Positions 45,281 to 53,210 of a stretch of DNA of 64,000 nucleotides are shown here, piece after piece; the stretch's first letter is position 1, and each line of letters starts with the position of its first letter. Both the position numbers and the translations under genes were made by a program. Location of the stretch: contig CAYYTU010000007.1 in NCBI GenBank assembly GCA_964474655.1, positions 16,716 through 80,715 on the forward strand. Reading direction: 5' to 3'. The notes beneath the pieces are model-generated. The model was not told the origin of the DNA. It ran no database searches and saw only the letters and a list, made by a program, of their open reading frames with translations. The stretch is from CAYYTU01 sp964474655. GTDB taxonomy: Bacteria > Chloroflexota > Anaerolineae > B4-G1.

Positions 45281-47278
45281 TTAAGCCACCTGTAGTCGAT
45301 CAACCTCGGCAGCCAAATCCGCATACTCCCGCTTGACCAGCTCGTGCTCCCGCACGTTGAACAAGGCGAGTAGTTCGCCGATCAACTCCGCCTTTCGCTC
45401 GGCATCTTGAGCCGACCAGGTACGGCTCTTGACCTCCAGAAAGACGCCGGGTAGCTCTGGCTTGATTATGCGGTCGAGGTTGAGTGCAAAGTCAGTATCC
45501 CCATAGCGAATGTGGTAGCGGCGACGATCCTTGTGAACCTTCATCTCCTCGGAGGGTTTGAAGTATTCGCGGTAGAAGCGTCGGCTATGCTTAGCGGGCG
45601 CGTCGAAACGCGAACGCGAAAGCAGAATCGAGTGTGCGAACTCCCGTTCCTTGGCCTCACCGAGTAAGGTCAAGCGATAGACCACCTCGTCCGGCCTCCC
45701 CTCCTGATCCAGTATTTCATCCTCCCGATAGCGCAACCGACGGTGCTCGGGTTCCTCAAACTGGAAGTACGTATCGTACTGGCGCCGCCACGATGAGCGA
45801 ACGACCGGTACCTTCTCGCTGCCCAGCAGATTCTCAATCGCCAGGGCATCGGACAGATGGACTTTCACCTGCACCTCGAAGTTTTCCACGCGATCGACGC
45901 CGCCGATGGCGACCAGCTTGCTCAGCACACTCTCCTCTCTCGACGTCAGGAAATGATCGATTTTATGCGCCACTTTGGCTGCTCGCGCCCGCAGCTGCTC
46001 GACGTTCACGGTCAACAGGTTCCGATCACGCATCAACCAATGTCCCTCGCAAAGCACATCACGCACATCACTGCTCTTGGCAGAGTAGACCAGAAGTGAA
46101 TAGAGGTTTTTCTTATTGCGGTGAAAGTGAGGCGTGAGGTGAATTTTTTCCAGATTAATGATCGCAATATCGGCACGTTTATCAGCTTCCAACGAGCCGG
46201 TCAGATGATCAATGTGCAATGCCCGTGCGCCTAAGCGCGTCGCCATCGCCAGGGCCTGACGGGCCGGGAGGACAGTGGGGTCGTCGGCGACGCCCTTAGC
46301 GAGCAAAGCGGCCAGACGCACTTCTTCAAACATATCGAGATCATTGTTGCTGGCAGCGCCGTCGGTTCCGATCCCCACGTCCAAGCCCAGATTCAACATC
46401 GTAGCCACCGGTGCGAAGCCACTGGCCAGTTTGAGGTTACTGGAGGGATTGTGCCCGACACCTGTTCCATAATGGAGCAGGGTATGCAACTCACCCTCGT
46501 CGAGATGGACGCAATGCATAGCGGTGACGTCCGCCTCCAACAGCCCTTGCTTCTTGATCCAAGGCACCACAGGCATATCGTATTTCTCGCGGTGCTCCTC
46601 AACTTCCTGCGTCGTTTCCGCGATGTGGATATGAATCGGTATATCATAGGCTAATGCCAGGTCGGCGCTCTCTTGCAACAGGTTTTTCGTCGCAGTGTAA
46701 GCGGCGTGAGGACCGACGGCCGGGACGATCAGACGGTGCCCTTTCCAGCGATCGACAAAGTCTCGAGCCAGATGCAGCCCCTCTTCGTAGCTGCTGGCAT
46801 CTGGGGTTGGAAACTTGAGAATCGACTGCGCACAAACAGCTCGCAATCCCACCTCGGCCGCCGCATCGGCGACGGCTTCCTCGTAATAATACATATCGCC
46901 GAAGCAAGTGACGCCAGAACGAATCATCTCCGCGCATGCCAGCTGTGTGCCCAGCCAACAGAAATCCGGTCGGACGAACTCCCGTTCTACCGGCATCATA
47001 TAGCCCATCAGCCAGACATCAAGCCGTAGATCGTCGGCCAGACTACGCAGCAAAGTCATCGGGGCGTGGGTATGGGTGTTGATCAAGCCAGGCATCACAA
47101 CACAGCCGTTACAATCCACTACCTCATTGGCTTCATAAGCAGCTGCAATCTCATCCGACTCGCCTATTTCTACAATGAGGCCGTCCTTGATTGCCACGGC
47201 CCCCTCTTCGAATGCGTTGAAAGCCTCGTTCATCGTAAGGACAGTACCGCCCGTCAGAATTGTGTCGACATTGTCCAT
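45281..47278 (-). CDS. MTA/SAH deaminase fused to a CYTH domain
   Basis: 665 residues. Residues 1-445 are an amidohydrolase of the MTA/SAH deaminase (MtaD) type: HTHAPMTLLRSLADDL (metal-binding HTH near 68), AMHCVHLDEGE, GTDGAASNNDLDMF. Residues about 455-655 form a CYTH (CyaB/thiamine triphosphatase-like) domain: EVQVKVHL (Glu-x-Gln-x-Lys in place of ExExK), a run of basic and acidic strands, FLEVKSRTW. CYTH domains bind triphosphates or long phosphate chains. Fusion of these two is one that I do not recognise from other proteins. Confidence 0.82.
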   Translation of the reverse strand: MDNVDTILTGGTVLTMNEAFNAFEEGAVAIKDGLIVEIGESDEIAAAYEANEVVDCNGCVVMPGLINTHTHAPMTLLRSLADDLRLDVWLMGYMMPVEREFVRPDFCWLGTQLACAEMIRSGVTCFGDMYYYEEAVADAAAEVGLRAVCAQSILKFPTPDASSYEEGLHLARDFVDRWKGHRLIVPAVGPHAAYTATKNLLQESADLALAYDIPIHIHIAETTQEVEEHREKYDMPVVPWIKKQGLLEADVTAMHCVHLDEGELHTLLHYGTGVGHNPSSNLKLASGFAPVATMLNLGLDVGIGTDGAASNNDLDMFEEVRLAALLAKGVADDPTVLPARQALAMATRLGARALHIDHLTGSLEADKRADIAIINLEKIHLTPHFHRNKKNLYSLLVYSAKSSDVRDVLCEGHWLMRDRNLLTVNVEQLRARAAKVAHKIDHFLTSREESVLSKLVAIGGVDRVENFEVQVKVHLSDALAIENLLGSEKVPVVRSSWRRQYDTYFQFEEPEHRRLRYREDEILDQEGRPDEVVYRLTLLGEAKEREFAHSILLSRSRFDAPAKHSRRFYREYFKPSEEMKVHKDRRRYHIRYGDTDFALNLDRIIKPELPGVFLEVKSRTWSAQDAERKAELIGELLALFNVREHELVKREYADLAAEVDRLQVA

Positions 47279-47365
47279 CGGTTACAGCCTCCTCAATTTC
47301 AGAAAAGATAGTTGAAACGATTATAACCCAGTTACGCCATGATGCAATTTGCGAGTTTCTGCGTA

Positions 47366-47395
47366 TTCTTTTTACCCAGGCGAGCTATGGTATAA
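47366..47395 (+). promoter_or_regulatory. Probable promoter for the phosphorylase gene
   Basis: TATAAT at 47390-47395 with a T-rich weak -35 (TCTTTT) at 47366-47371, 18 nt apart. The gene start is at 47469. Confidence 0.5.
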
Positions 47396-47468
47396 TGAAC
47401 AATCTACCACACGCTGGGTTCCAAGCGCCTTAATCACTACACGAAGAAAATGGGAGGGCAGGATCAAC

Positions 47469-48785
47469 ATGAAGGCTACTGACATCATCATCAAGAAACG
47501 GGATGGGGCTGAGCTCTCTCGCGAGGAGATTGAGTTTTTCGTACAGGGGTACACGCAGGATGCCATACCGGATTACCAGGCCGCCGCCTGGCTGATGGCC
47601 GTATTCTTGCGCGGAATGACGAATCAAGAGACGTACGACCTGACAATGACGATGGCCCGCTCTGGCGATATGCTCGATCTGACCGATGTGGCGGATTTTA
47701 TCGTCGACAAGCATTCGACCGGTGGCGTCGGCGACAAGGTTAGCCTGGTGATAGCGCCGCTTGTGGCTGCCTGTGGCACCCCCGTCGGCAAGATGACAGG
47801 GCGTGGCCTCGGCTTCACCGGCGGCACGGTCGACAAGCTGGAATCGATCCCCGGCTACCGCACCGATTTGAGTGTGACAGCGTTCAAAGAGCAGCTTCAG
47901 GCTATCGGCGTCGTGTTGACCGGGCAGAGCGCCGATCTGGCACCAGCCGATCGGAAGCTTTATGCCTTGCGCGATGTGACGGCAACGGTAGAGTCACACC
48001 CGCTCATCGTCAGCTCAATTATGAGCAAGAAGTTGGCCGCCGGCGCTGACGCCATCCTGCTCGACGTCAAGATCGGCAACGGCGCCTTTATGAAGGTGGT
48101 GGAAAACGCACGCTCGCTGGCGGAGGCGATGGTTCAGCTGGGCCAGCAGGCCGATCGGGACGTCGTCGCGCTGCTTTCCGACATGAACCAGCCGCTGGGC
48201 CGGGCGGTCGGGAACGCGCTAGAGGTGAAAGAGGCAATTGAGACGCTCCACGGCGGCGGGCCGCCCGACTTCCGCGAGCATTGCCTGACTGTAGCGGCCG
48301 AGATGTTGGCCCTCAGCCGGCAGGTGGCAGATCCCAAGGCCGGGCGAGAGGAAGCGGAAAATGCTTTAGATAGCGGCGCTGCCTGGAAGAAGTTCCATGC
48401 GTTGGTCGAGGCCCAAGGCGGCGATCTGGACGCAATTGAAGAGCCCGAACGGCTACCCCAGGCCCCCCTGGTCGAGCCGGTTATTGCGTCTCAAGAGGGA
48501 TATCTGGTCGCGGTCAACGCCGCCGAGATCGGCCTCACGGTAGTTGAGCTGGGTGGCGGACGTGAGGAGAAAGGTCAGCCGATCGATCACGCGGTGGGTG
48601 TGGTCACGCATCACAAAGTGGGAGCGTACGTGGAGGCGGGCGCCCCGCTTGTCACGATACACGCTCGTGACAAGAGGAGCCTGGCGACAGCCCGCGAGCG
48701 ACTGTTGGCAGCGCACATCCTCAGCGAAGAGACGGTCGAGCCATTGCCGCACTCCTATGGGCGCGTGGCAGGAGATCAGACCTGA
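47469..48785 (+). CDS. pdp: Pyrimidine-nucleoside (thymidine) phosphorylase
   Basis: I start at ATG 47469 (GGGAGGGCAGG upstream), giving 438 residues, the family length. Motifs: KHSTGGVGDKVSLV (phosphate and base contacts), MTGRGLGFTGGTVDKLESI, and DVKIGNGAFMK. It splits thymidine, deoxyuridine or uridine with phosphate. The last about 330 nt overlap the lipoprotein gene on the other strand. Confidence 0.94.
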   Translation: MKATDIIIKKRDGAELSREEIEFFVQGYTQDAIPDYQAAAWLMAVFLRGMTNQETYDLTMTMARSGDMLDLTDVADFIVDKHSTGGVGDKVSLVIAPLVAACGTPVGKMTGRGLGFTGGTVDKLESIPGYRTDLSVTAFKEQLQAIGVVLTGQSADLAPADRKLYALRDVTATVESHPLIVSSIMSKKLAAGADAILLDVKIGNGAFMKVVENARSLAEAMVQLGQQADRDVVALLSDMNQPLGRAVGNALEVKEAIETLHGGGPPDFREHCLTVAAEMLALSRQVADPKAGREEAENALDSGAAWKKFHALVEAQGGDLDAIEEPERLPQAPLVEPVIASQEGYLVAVNAAEIGLTVVELGGGREEKGQPIDHAVGVVTHHKVGAYVEAGAPLVTIHARDKRSLATARERLLAAHILSEETVEPLPHSYGRVAGDQT

Positions 48786-49997
48786 TACAGCACAGTCATG
48801 TTTATCGAAGGAAAGCCCGGAATCCGTGGGCGGCGAGAAGCACTCCCAGGTACCGTCGGCGCCAAGACGATACCAGTACAGCGGCATCTCCGCCCGGCGG
48901 TGATCGGCGTCAAACGTAATCTCTCCCAGCAACCCCTCGCGCTCGGTGGCAGCGAGCGCCTTGCATAGCTCTTCTCGCGACGGCTGGCCTGCAGCCGCGA
49001 GCGTCCGTTCCAGGGCCTCCAGCAAAACCCAGGTGGCCTCGTAGGCCGGGAGCGCCAGCGGCCCCGGCGACCGGCCCTCGGATAGCTCCTGATAGTCCGC
49101 ATCGAATGATGCCCCGTCGGCGACGTCCTCAAGAAAAGGCCAGGGCGTGACGAACATTGCCCCCTCGGCAGCTTCGCCGGCTATATCGACCAAGTCATCG
49201 GCGAACATCGTCGGCCCGCCCACAATGTGACCGGACCAGCCAGCCGTCCGCAGCGCCAGGATGACCTCGCCGGCCGTCACGGGATCGACGTCGCAGAAGA
49301 CGATCTGAGGTTCAGAAGCCAGCGCCACCTCAAGCCAGTCCGAATCATCCGGTGAAACAACAGATACCAGATACTCAGTATCACGCCGGAAGGCCGCTTG
49401 CAGCGATCCTCCACCGCTCACCACGATCGCGCGCGCCGGTTCCGAACTCCTGAGATAGGCACGCCAGGCCTTCGCTACCGCCGAGGATGTCGGGCCCAGC
49501 CGGTAGACCCCCTCGGCACAGGCGTGAGGGCTCTCGGTTGCAACCGGACGCTCATCGCGGTGACCTCCCACCTCCACTGAAGGCGTCGAGTCTACCATCG
49601 TGGTGGTAAGTAAAGGGAGACCAGCCTCGACATACGTGTCCAGAGCCGCTGCGGTCGTATCTGGGCGGAAGTGGCCGACGACGGTGACGATGTCCGGATC
49701 AACGGTCGTCTTCCGCGCTTGCTCAATCGCCAGCGCAGGATCGCCGCCATCGTCGTAAGCCACCAGCTCGATGTTGTAGCCCCTCACTCCGCCGCCGGCG
49801 TTTACCTCGCTCAGCGCTAAGCGGACGGCGTAGATCACGTCATAGCCGATGTAACGGTAGCGCCCCTCAAACGGGGCGATCAATCCGATTTTCACCGTGG
49901 GACGCACTGCGCCCGGCCAGCTACAGGCCGTCAGTAATAGGAGAAGAAGGGAGAACACGTTACCAAGGTACCCTACGGCTTGGGTTGGTCCCCTCAT
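48453..49997 (-). CDS. ABC-type substrate-binding lipoprotein (LivK-like)
   Basis: 514 residues in one open frame. A lipobox (LLLTACSW) anchors it. Residues 33-400 are a type I periplasmic-binding fold: VKIGLIAPFEGRYRYIG, EVNAGGGVRGYNIELVAYDDGGDP, VVGHFRPDTT, and an RYWY-like C-terminal end near 405. The last about 110 residues come from DNA that is antisense to pdp and look unlike the fold. The binding domain ends near 48790, so the native stop may have been lost or the tail is real. The ligand is unknown. Confidence 0.7.
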   Translation of the reverse strand: MRGPTQAVGYLGNVFSLLLLLLTACSWPGAVRPTVKIGLIAPFEGRYRYIGYDVIYAVRLALSEVNAGGGVRGYNIELVAYDDGGDPALAIEQARKTTVDPDIVTVVGHFRPDTTAAALDTYVEAGLPLLTTTMVDSTPSVEVGGHRDERPVATESPHACAEGVYRLGPTSSAVAKAWRAYLRSSEPARAIVVSGGGSLQAAFRRDTEYLVSVVSPDDSDWLEVALASEPQIVFCDVDPVTAGEVILALRTAGWSGHIVGGPTMFADDLVDIAGEAAEGAMFVTPWPFLEDVADGASFDADYQELSEGRSPGPLALPAYEATWVLLEALERTLAAAGQPSREELCKALAATEREGLLGEITFDADHRRAEMPLYWYRLGADGTWECFSPPTDSGLSFDKHDCAVSGLISCHAPIGVRQWLDRLFAEDVRCQQSLAGCRQAPLVTSVYRDKRGARLHVRSHFVMRDHTHRVIDRLTFLLTSATQLNYREADLGGVDRDQISLLRRNNRLDQGGLG

Positions 49998-50001
49998 ATG
50001 C

Positions 50002-51153
50002 CTAGGGGTTACATCGGTAGTAGTTGGCGTTATGCTCTTCTTGCGTCACAGAGAAGAGATGACTGCCGTCGTCTTTGGTGCAATCGACGAGGAAGAAGAA
50101 GTAGTCCGTATCGGCCGGGTCGGCGGCAGCCTCGATAGAGGCCAAGCCGGGGCTACAGACCGGGCCTGGCGGCAAGCCTCGGTTGCGATAGGTGTTGTAG
50201 GGAGAATCGACGTCTGTGGACTCCAGGGAGAAGGGCGGCCACCAATCATCGGGGCCGCCAAGGGCATATTGGACGGTGGGGCAGGCGTCCATCGTCCAGT
50301 CGGCCTCCAGCCGGTTCCAGTAGACGCCAGCGATGATAGCACGCTCTTCAGCAAGCACGGCCTCGCGCTCAACGATGGAGGCCAGGGTCACCAGCTGGTA
50401 GAGGTCCAGATCAATCTCTCGAGCCGCTTGACGCAACTCCGGTCGCACCCGACTATCGAAGGTGCCAAGCATCCGATCCAGAAGGTCAGAGGCGGTGGCA
50501 TCCTCGGACAGGCGATAGGTGTCCGGGAAGAGAAAGCCCTCCAGTGTGGCCGTAGGGGGCACGCTTTCCAGAAGCTGGTAGTCAAAATCAGCCTCCCGCC
50601 AGCCTGTGGTGGACAGCTGCTTAAACTCGTCAGCGGAAATAGCGGTCTCTTCCGCCACCCGCTCGGCTACCTGCTCCAGCCGCAACCCCTCCGGGATGGT
50701 GAGGATGCGTTCGGAGCCTTGACCTCGCTGCAACGTCTGAGCGACCTCGGGGATGGTCATCGTCTGCCGCAGGGTGAACCCACCGGCTTCGATCCCCGCA
50801 TCCAGGTCGTGGTGCTGGACGTAGCGGCGGAAGAGCTGAGCATCGATGATCAACCCTGCGCGCTCCAGCCGCTCAGAGATGGACGTGACGCTTTCGCCCG
50901 GCTGGATTGTGAAGGAGACCGGGGTATCATCGCTGCCGGCTGGCTGGTCTAACTGATCCGCATTCGCCTCCAGGTAGGCACTGATCATGAGGTCGTCCGC
51001 GCCGGAGGAGAATGAGGAGAGATCACATAATCCAATCGAGGGTGTCTCCAGGTTCAGCGCAACGTGCCCCACAGAGAAGAAGAGGGCTCCAAAGGCGCCC
51101 AAAATCGCGATCAAGGTGACAGTAAAAGCGAAGAATCTACCCAACGTGTCCAT
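50002..51153 (-). CDS. mltG: Endolytic murein transglycosylase MltG
   Basis: 383 residues. One N-terminal TM, a LysM-like region (TIQPGESVTSISERLERAG), then the YceG domain with catalytic Glu262 in LASIVEREA. It cuts nascent glycan strands and sets their length. It is 1 nt from ruvX (coordinates overlap by one base), a common pairing in bacteria. The unusual tail has two Cys that are not in the family core. Confidence 0.93.
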   Translation of the reverse strand: MDTLGRFFAFTVTLIAILGAFGALFFSVGHVALNLETPSIGLCDLSSFSSGADDLMISAYLEANADQLDQPAGSDDTPVSFTIQPGESVTSISERLERAGLIIDAQLFRRYVQHHDLDAGIEAGGFTLRQTMTIPEVAQTLQRGQGSERILTIPEGLRLEQVAERVAEETAISADEFKQLSTTGWREADFDYQLLESVPPTATLEGFLFPDTYRLSEDATASDLLDRMLGTFDSRVRPELRQAAREIDLDLYQLVTLASIVEREAVLAEERAIIAGVYWNRLEADWTMDACPTVQYALGGPDDWWPPFSLESTDVDSPYNTYRNRGLPPGPVCSPGLASIEAAADPADTDYFFFLVDCTKDDGSHLFSVTQEEHNANYYRCNP

Positions 51154-51608
51154 TACATCTCCATCCTATCCATCCTATCGTGATCTACCGTTCGATTATT
51201 CAGATAGTCCTGCAGAATCACCGCGGCTGCGATGGCATCGATCTCACCATCGGAACGCGCGCGACGTTTGGCCCGTTCCTTACGGTTTTGACGCAAAATC
51301 TCATCAGCCCGGGTGGTCGAGTAGCGCTCATCCCAGGCGACCACGGGAACGGAGAGTTGCTCGGATAGCCCCTGCACGTAACGCGCAACGCGCTGGGCTT
51401 GCGGTCCCGCAGTGCCGTCCAGGCTGATCGGCATTCCCACCACCACTAACGTTACGTTATGCTCCGCCACCAAAGCGGCAACGGCGGCGAAGTCCTCCTC
51501 ATCCGAGGTGTGCTCCAACGTCAGCAAGGGACGGGCGATGAGAGCGGTGGGGTCACTGATGGCGACGCCAACGTGTCTTTCGCCCACGTCGAGGGCCAGA
51601 ATGCGCAT
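51153..51608 (-). CDS. ruvX: Holliday junction resolvase-like RuvX (YqgF)
   Basis: 151 residues with an RNase H fold: DVGERHVGVAISD, VVVGMPISLDG and WDERYSTTRAD carry the acidic metal-binding residues. Implicated in rRNA 5'-processing and recombination. Gene order ruvX-mltG with a one-base overlap suggests coupling. A 3-nt gap separates it from the Baseplate_J-like gene upstream. Confidence 0.95.
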   Translation of the reverse strand: MRILALDVGERHVGVAISDPTALIARPLLTLEHTSDEEDFAAVAALVAEHNVTLVVVGMPISLDGTAGPQAQRVARYVQGLSEQLSVPVVAWDERYSTTRADEILRQNRKERAKRRARSDGEIDAIAAAVILQDYLNNRTVDHDRMDRMEM

Positions 51609-51611
51609 CGG

Positions 51612-53210
51612 TCAATCGGCGGTTATCGTAGCCCGGCTCACTGCCCGTCCCCGGGGTAACACGTCCACATTGATGCGCAAGGGCAGCAGCGGCAGTCGCC
51701 CCACCCATTCCGGCCAGACTGTGAAGCGAGGCGCTTCGTCCAGGGGCAAAGTCTCCTCCAGGGCCTGCCGGGCCCTGGGCACGCGCCGCCCTCGAATCAG
51801 ATCGACGATTTGTTCGGTATTGAGAGACGCTGCGGCGTAGCCACGTCCGGTGACGAAGAAGGTGAATTGACCAGGCCCCACATCTTCCTCCGCCACCTCG
51901 CCCAGCTCAAACTGGGCATCCACCAGCCTATAGCCATCAGGGAGCTTCTGCGATAATGCCCGATAGGCTACCGACTCGGCGTCGGCTACATCGACCGCCT
52001 GACCGCTCACCAGCAGCCGCATATCAAGCCCCACTTTCTCGGCCTCCTCGCCGATGAAGTGCGTATAGGACTTCTTGGGCACTGCTTCGACCCGCAGAGA
52101 CTGGCGCGGGGCGAACTCCGTCGCCTCCAGCAGCCCTCCCAGATCGGCGTTGGCTTTGTCCAGAAGCTGCTGCGTAAGGAGGTCCCGCACGCGATCGTAG
52201 TCCTCCTGGGCCACAGCCGGCACGTCCTCCGGCTCCGCGCCGGTGGTCGGCTGCGGGTTGGTCACCCGCACGGCGGAGGCTGCTACCCCTTCCACTCTGT
52301 TGATGCGTAGGGCCGCTACGTTACCAACGCCCCGCTCCAGGGCCTCAATGGAGACTGTGGCCTGACCGTCGGCCGGGACAGCGACGTCGGACGTGGTGCG
52401 AAATCGAATCGGGTAGCTGGTAGAGGATGTGCGCACGATGGTTCCAGCCGGCACCACGTAGTCCTGCATCAGTAAGTTCGTAAACAGGACCTCGCCGGTG
52501 GCCCGCCCGGTGGCGACGCTCCTGGAGCCGCTCGTCTCCACCTCGGCATACCCGCCGACCTCAACGCCGACGCGCCGCGAGGGGATGATGGCGCCCGGGC
52601 CATCATCCAGCGGCTCAATCCTCTCAATTTCAGGATCGACGAAGACGGGCGCCACGGTGGTGACCCTTCGTCCAGAGGGGATAATCACCACGTCGGCGCT
52701 GGGGACGATGACGTAAGCGCTGCCCGCCAAGACTAGCAGGGCCAGCACAAATGCGCCCACCCGCAATCCTTGCCGAAGCCAATCGAGCCAGGTCGGGAGG
52801 GAGCGCGTCGAGCACCGCCTCAGATCGACATCCGGTTCCCACCAATAGCGCGGCGGCCGGGTCGGCTTTTCCAGAGGGCGGCTATGCCACCCGGCAGAGG
52901 AGCGAGCCGCATCGACGCTTTCAAAAGCCGGGAAGCCCTGGGCGTGGGCCACTCGCCGTCGTTCGGGATCAAGAGAGACGATGGCAATATCCAACTGGCA
53001 GCGCTCGGCCTCACGCCGGAGTAGATCGAAATCGAGCGCACGGGAGAGGAAGCGCAGATCCCAGGGCAGGGAAAGGATGACGCGAGGATCATCGACGCCG
53101 TCAAGGCGGTAACGGATAGATGCGAGGTCGTCGTGAGGTTGCAGCTCGATGACGGACGAGTTATCAGCTGTCAGCCGCGATGGTCCATCAGGCCGACTGT
53201 CAGGTGGCAT
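51612..53210 (-). CDS. Baseplate_J-fold membrane protein
   Basis: 532 residues. The N-terminal about 100 residues (ELQPHDDLASIRYRLDG) look like a cytoplasmic alpha/beta domain. One TM at about 155-180. The C-terminal two-thirds resembles Baseplate_J/Gp47: GRATGEVLFTNLLMQDYVVPAGTIVRT, AVPADGQATVSIEALERGVGNV and DYDRVRDLLTQQLLDKA. No other phage-tail gene is present, so this is a cell-surface protein using the fold rather than a contractile injection part. Its stop lies 11 nt inside alaS's downstream end. Confidence 0.75.
   Translation of the reverse strand: MPPDSRPDGPSRLTADNSSVIELQPHDDLASIRYRLDGVDDPRVILSLPWDLRFLSRALDFDLLRREAERCQLDIAIVSLDPERRRVAHAQGFPAFESVDAARSSAGWHSRPLEKPTRPPRYWWEPDVDLRRCSTRSLPTWLDWLRQGLRVGAFVLALLVLAGSAYVIVPSADVVIIPSGRRVTTVAPVFVDPEIERIEPLDDGPGAIIPSRRVGVEVGGYAEVETSGSRSVATGRATGEVLFTNLLMQDYVVPAGTIVRTSSTSYPIRFRTTSDVAVPADGQATVSIEALERGVGNVAALRINRVEGVAASAVRVTNPQPTTGAEPEDVPAVAQEDYDRVRDLLTQQLLDKANADLGGLLEATEFAPRQSLRVEAVPKKSYTHFIGEEAEKVGLDMRLLVSGQAVDVADAESVAYRALSQKLPDGYRLVDAQFELGEVAEEDVGPGQFTFFVTGRGYAAASLNTEQIVDLIRGRRVPRARQALEETLPLDEAPRFTVWPEWVGRLPLLPLRINVDVLPRGRAVSRATITAD

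Noticed and set aside
51612..53210. Phage tail or contractile injection system
   Set aside because: Only a Baseplate_J-like fold with a membrane helix is present, next to alaS and ruvX, without any other tail gene.
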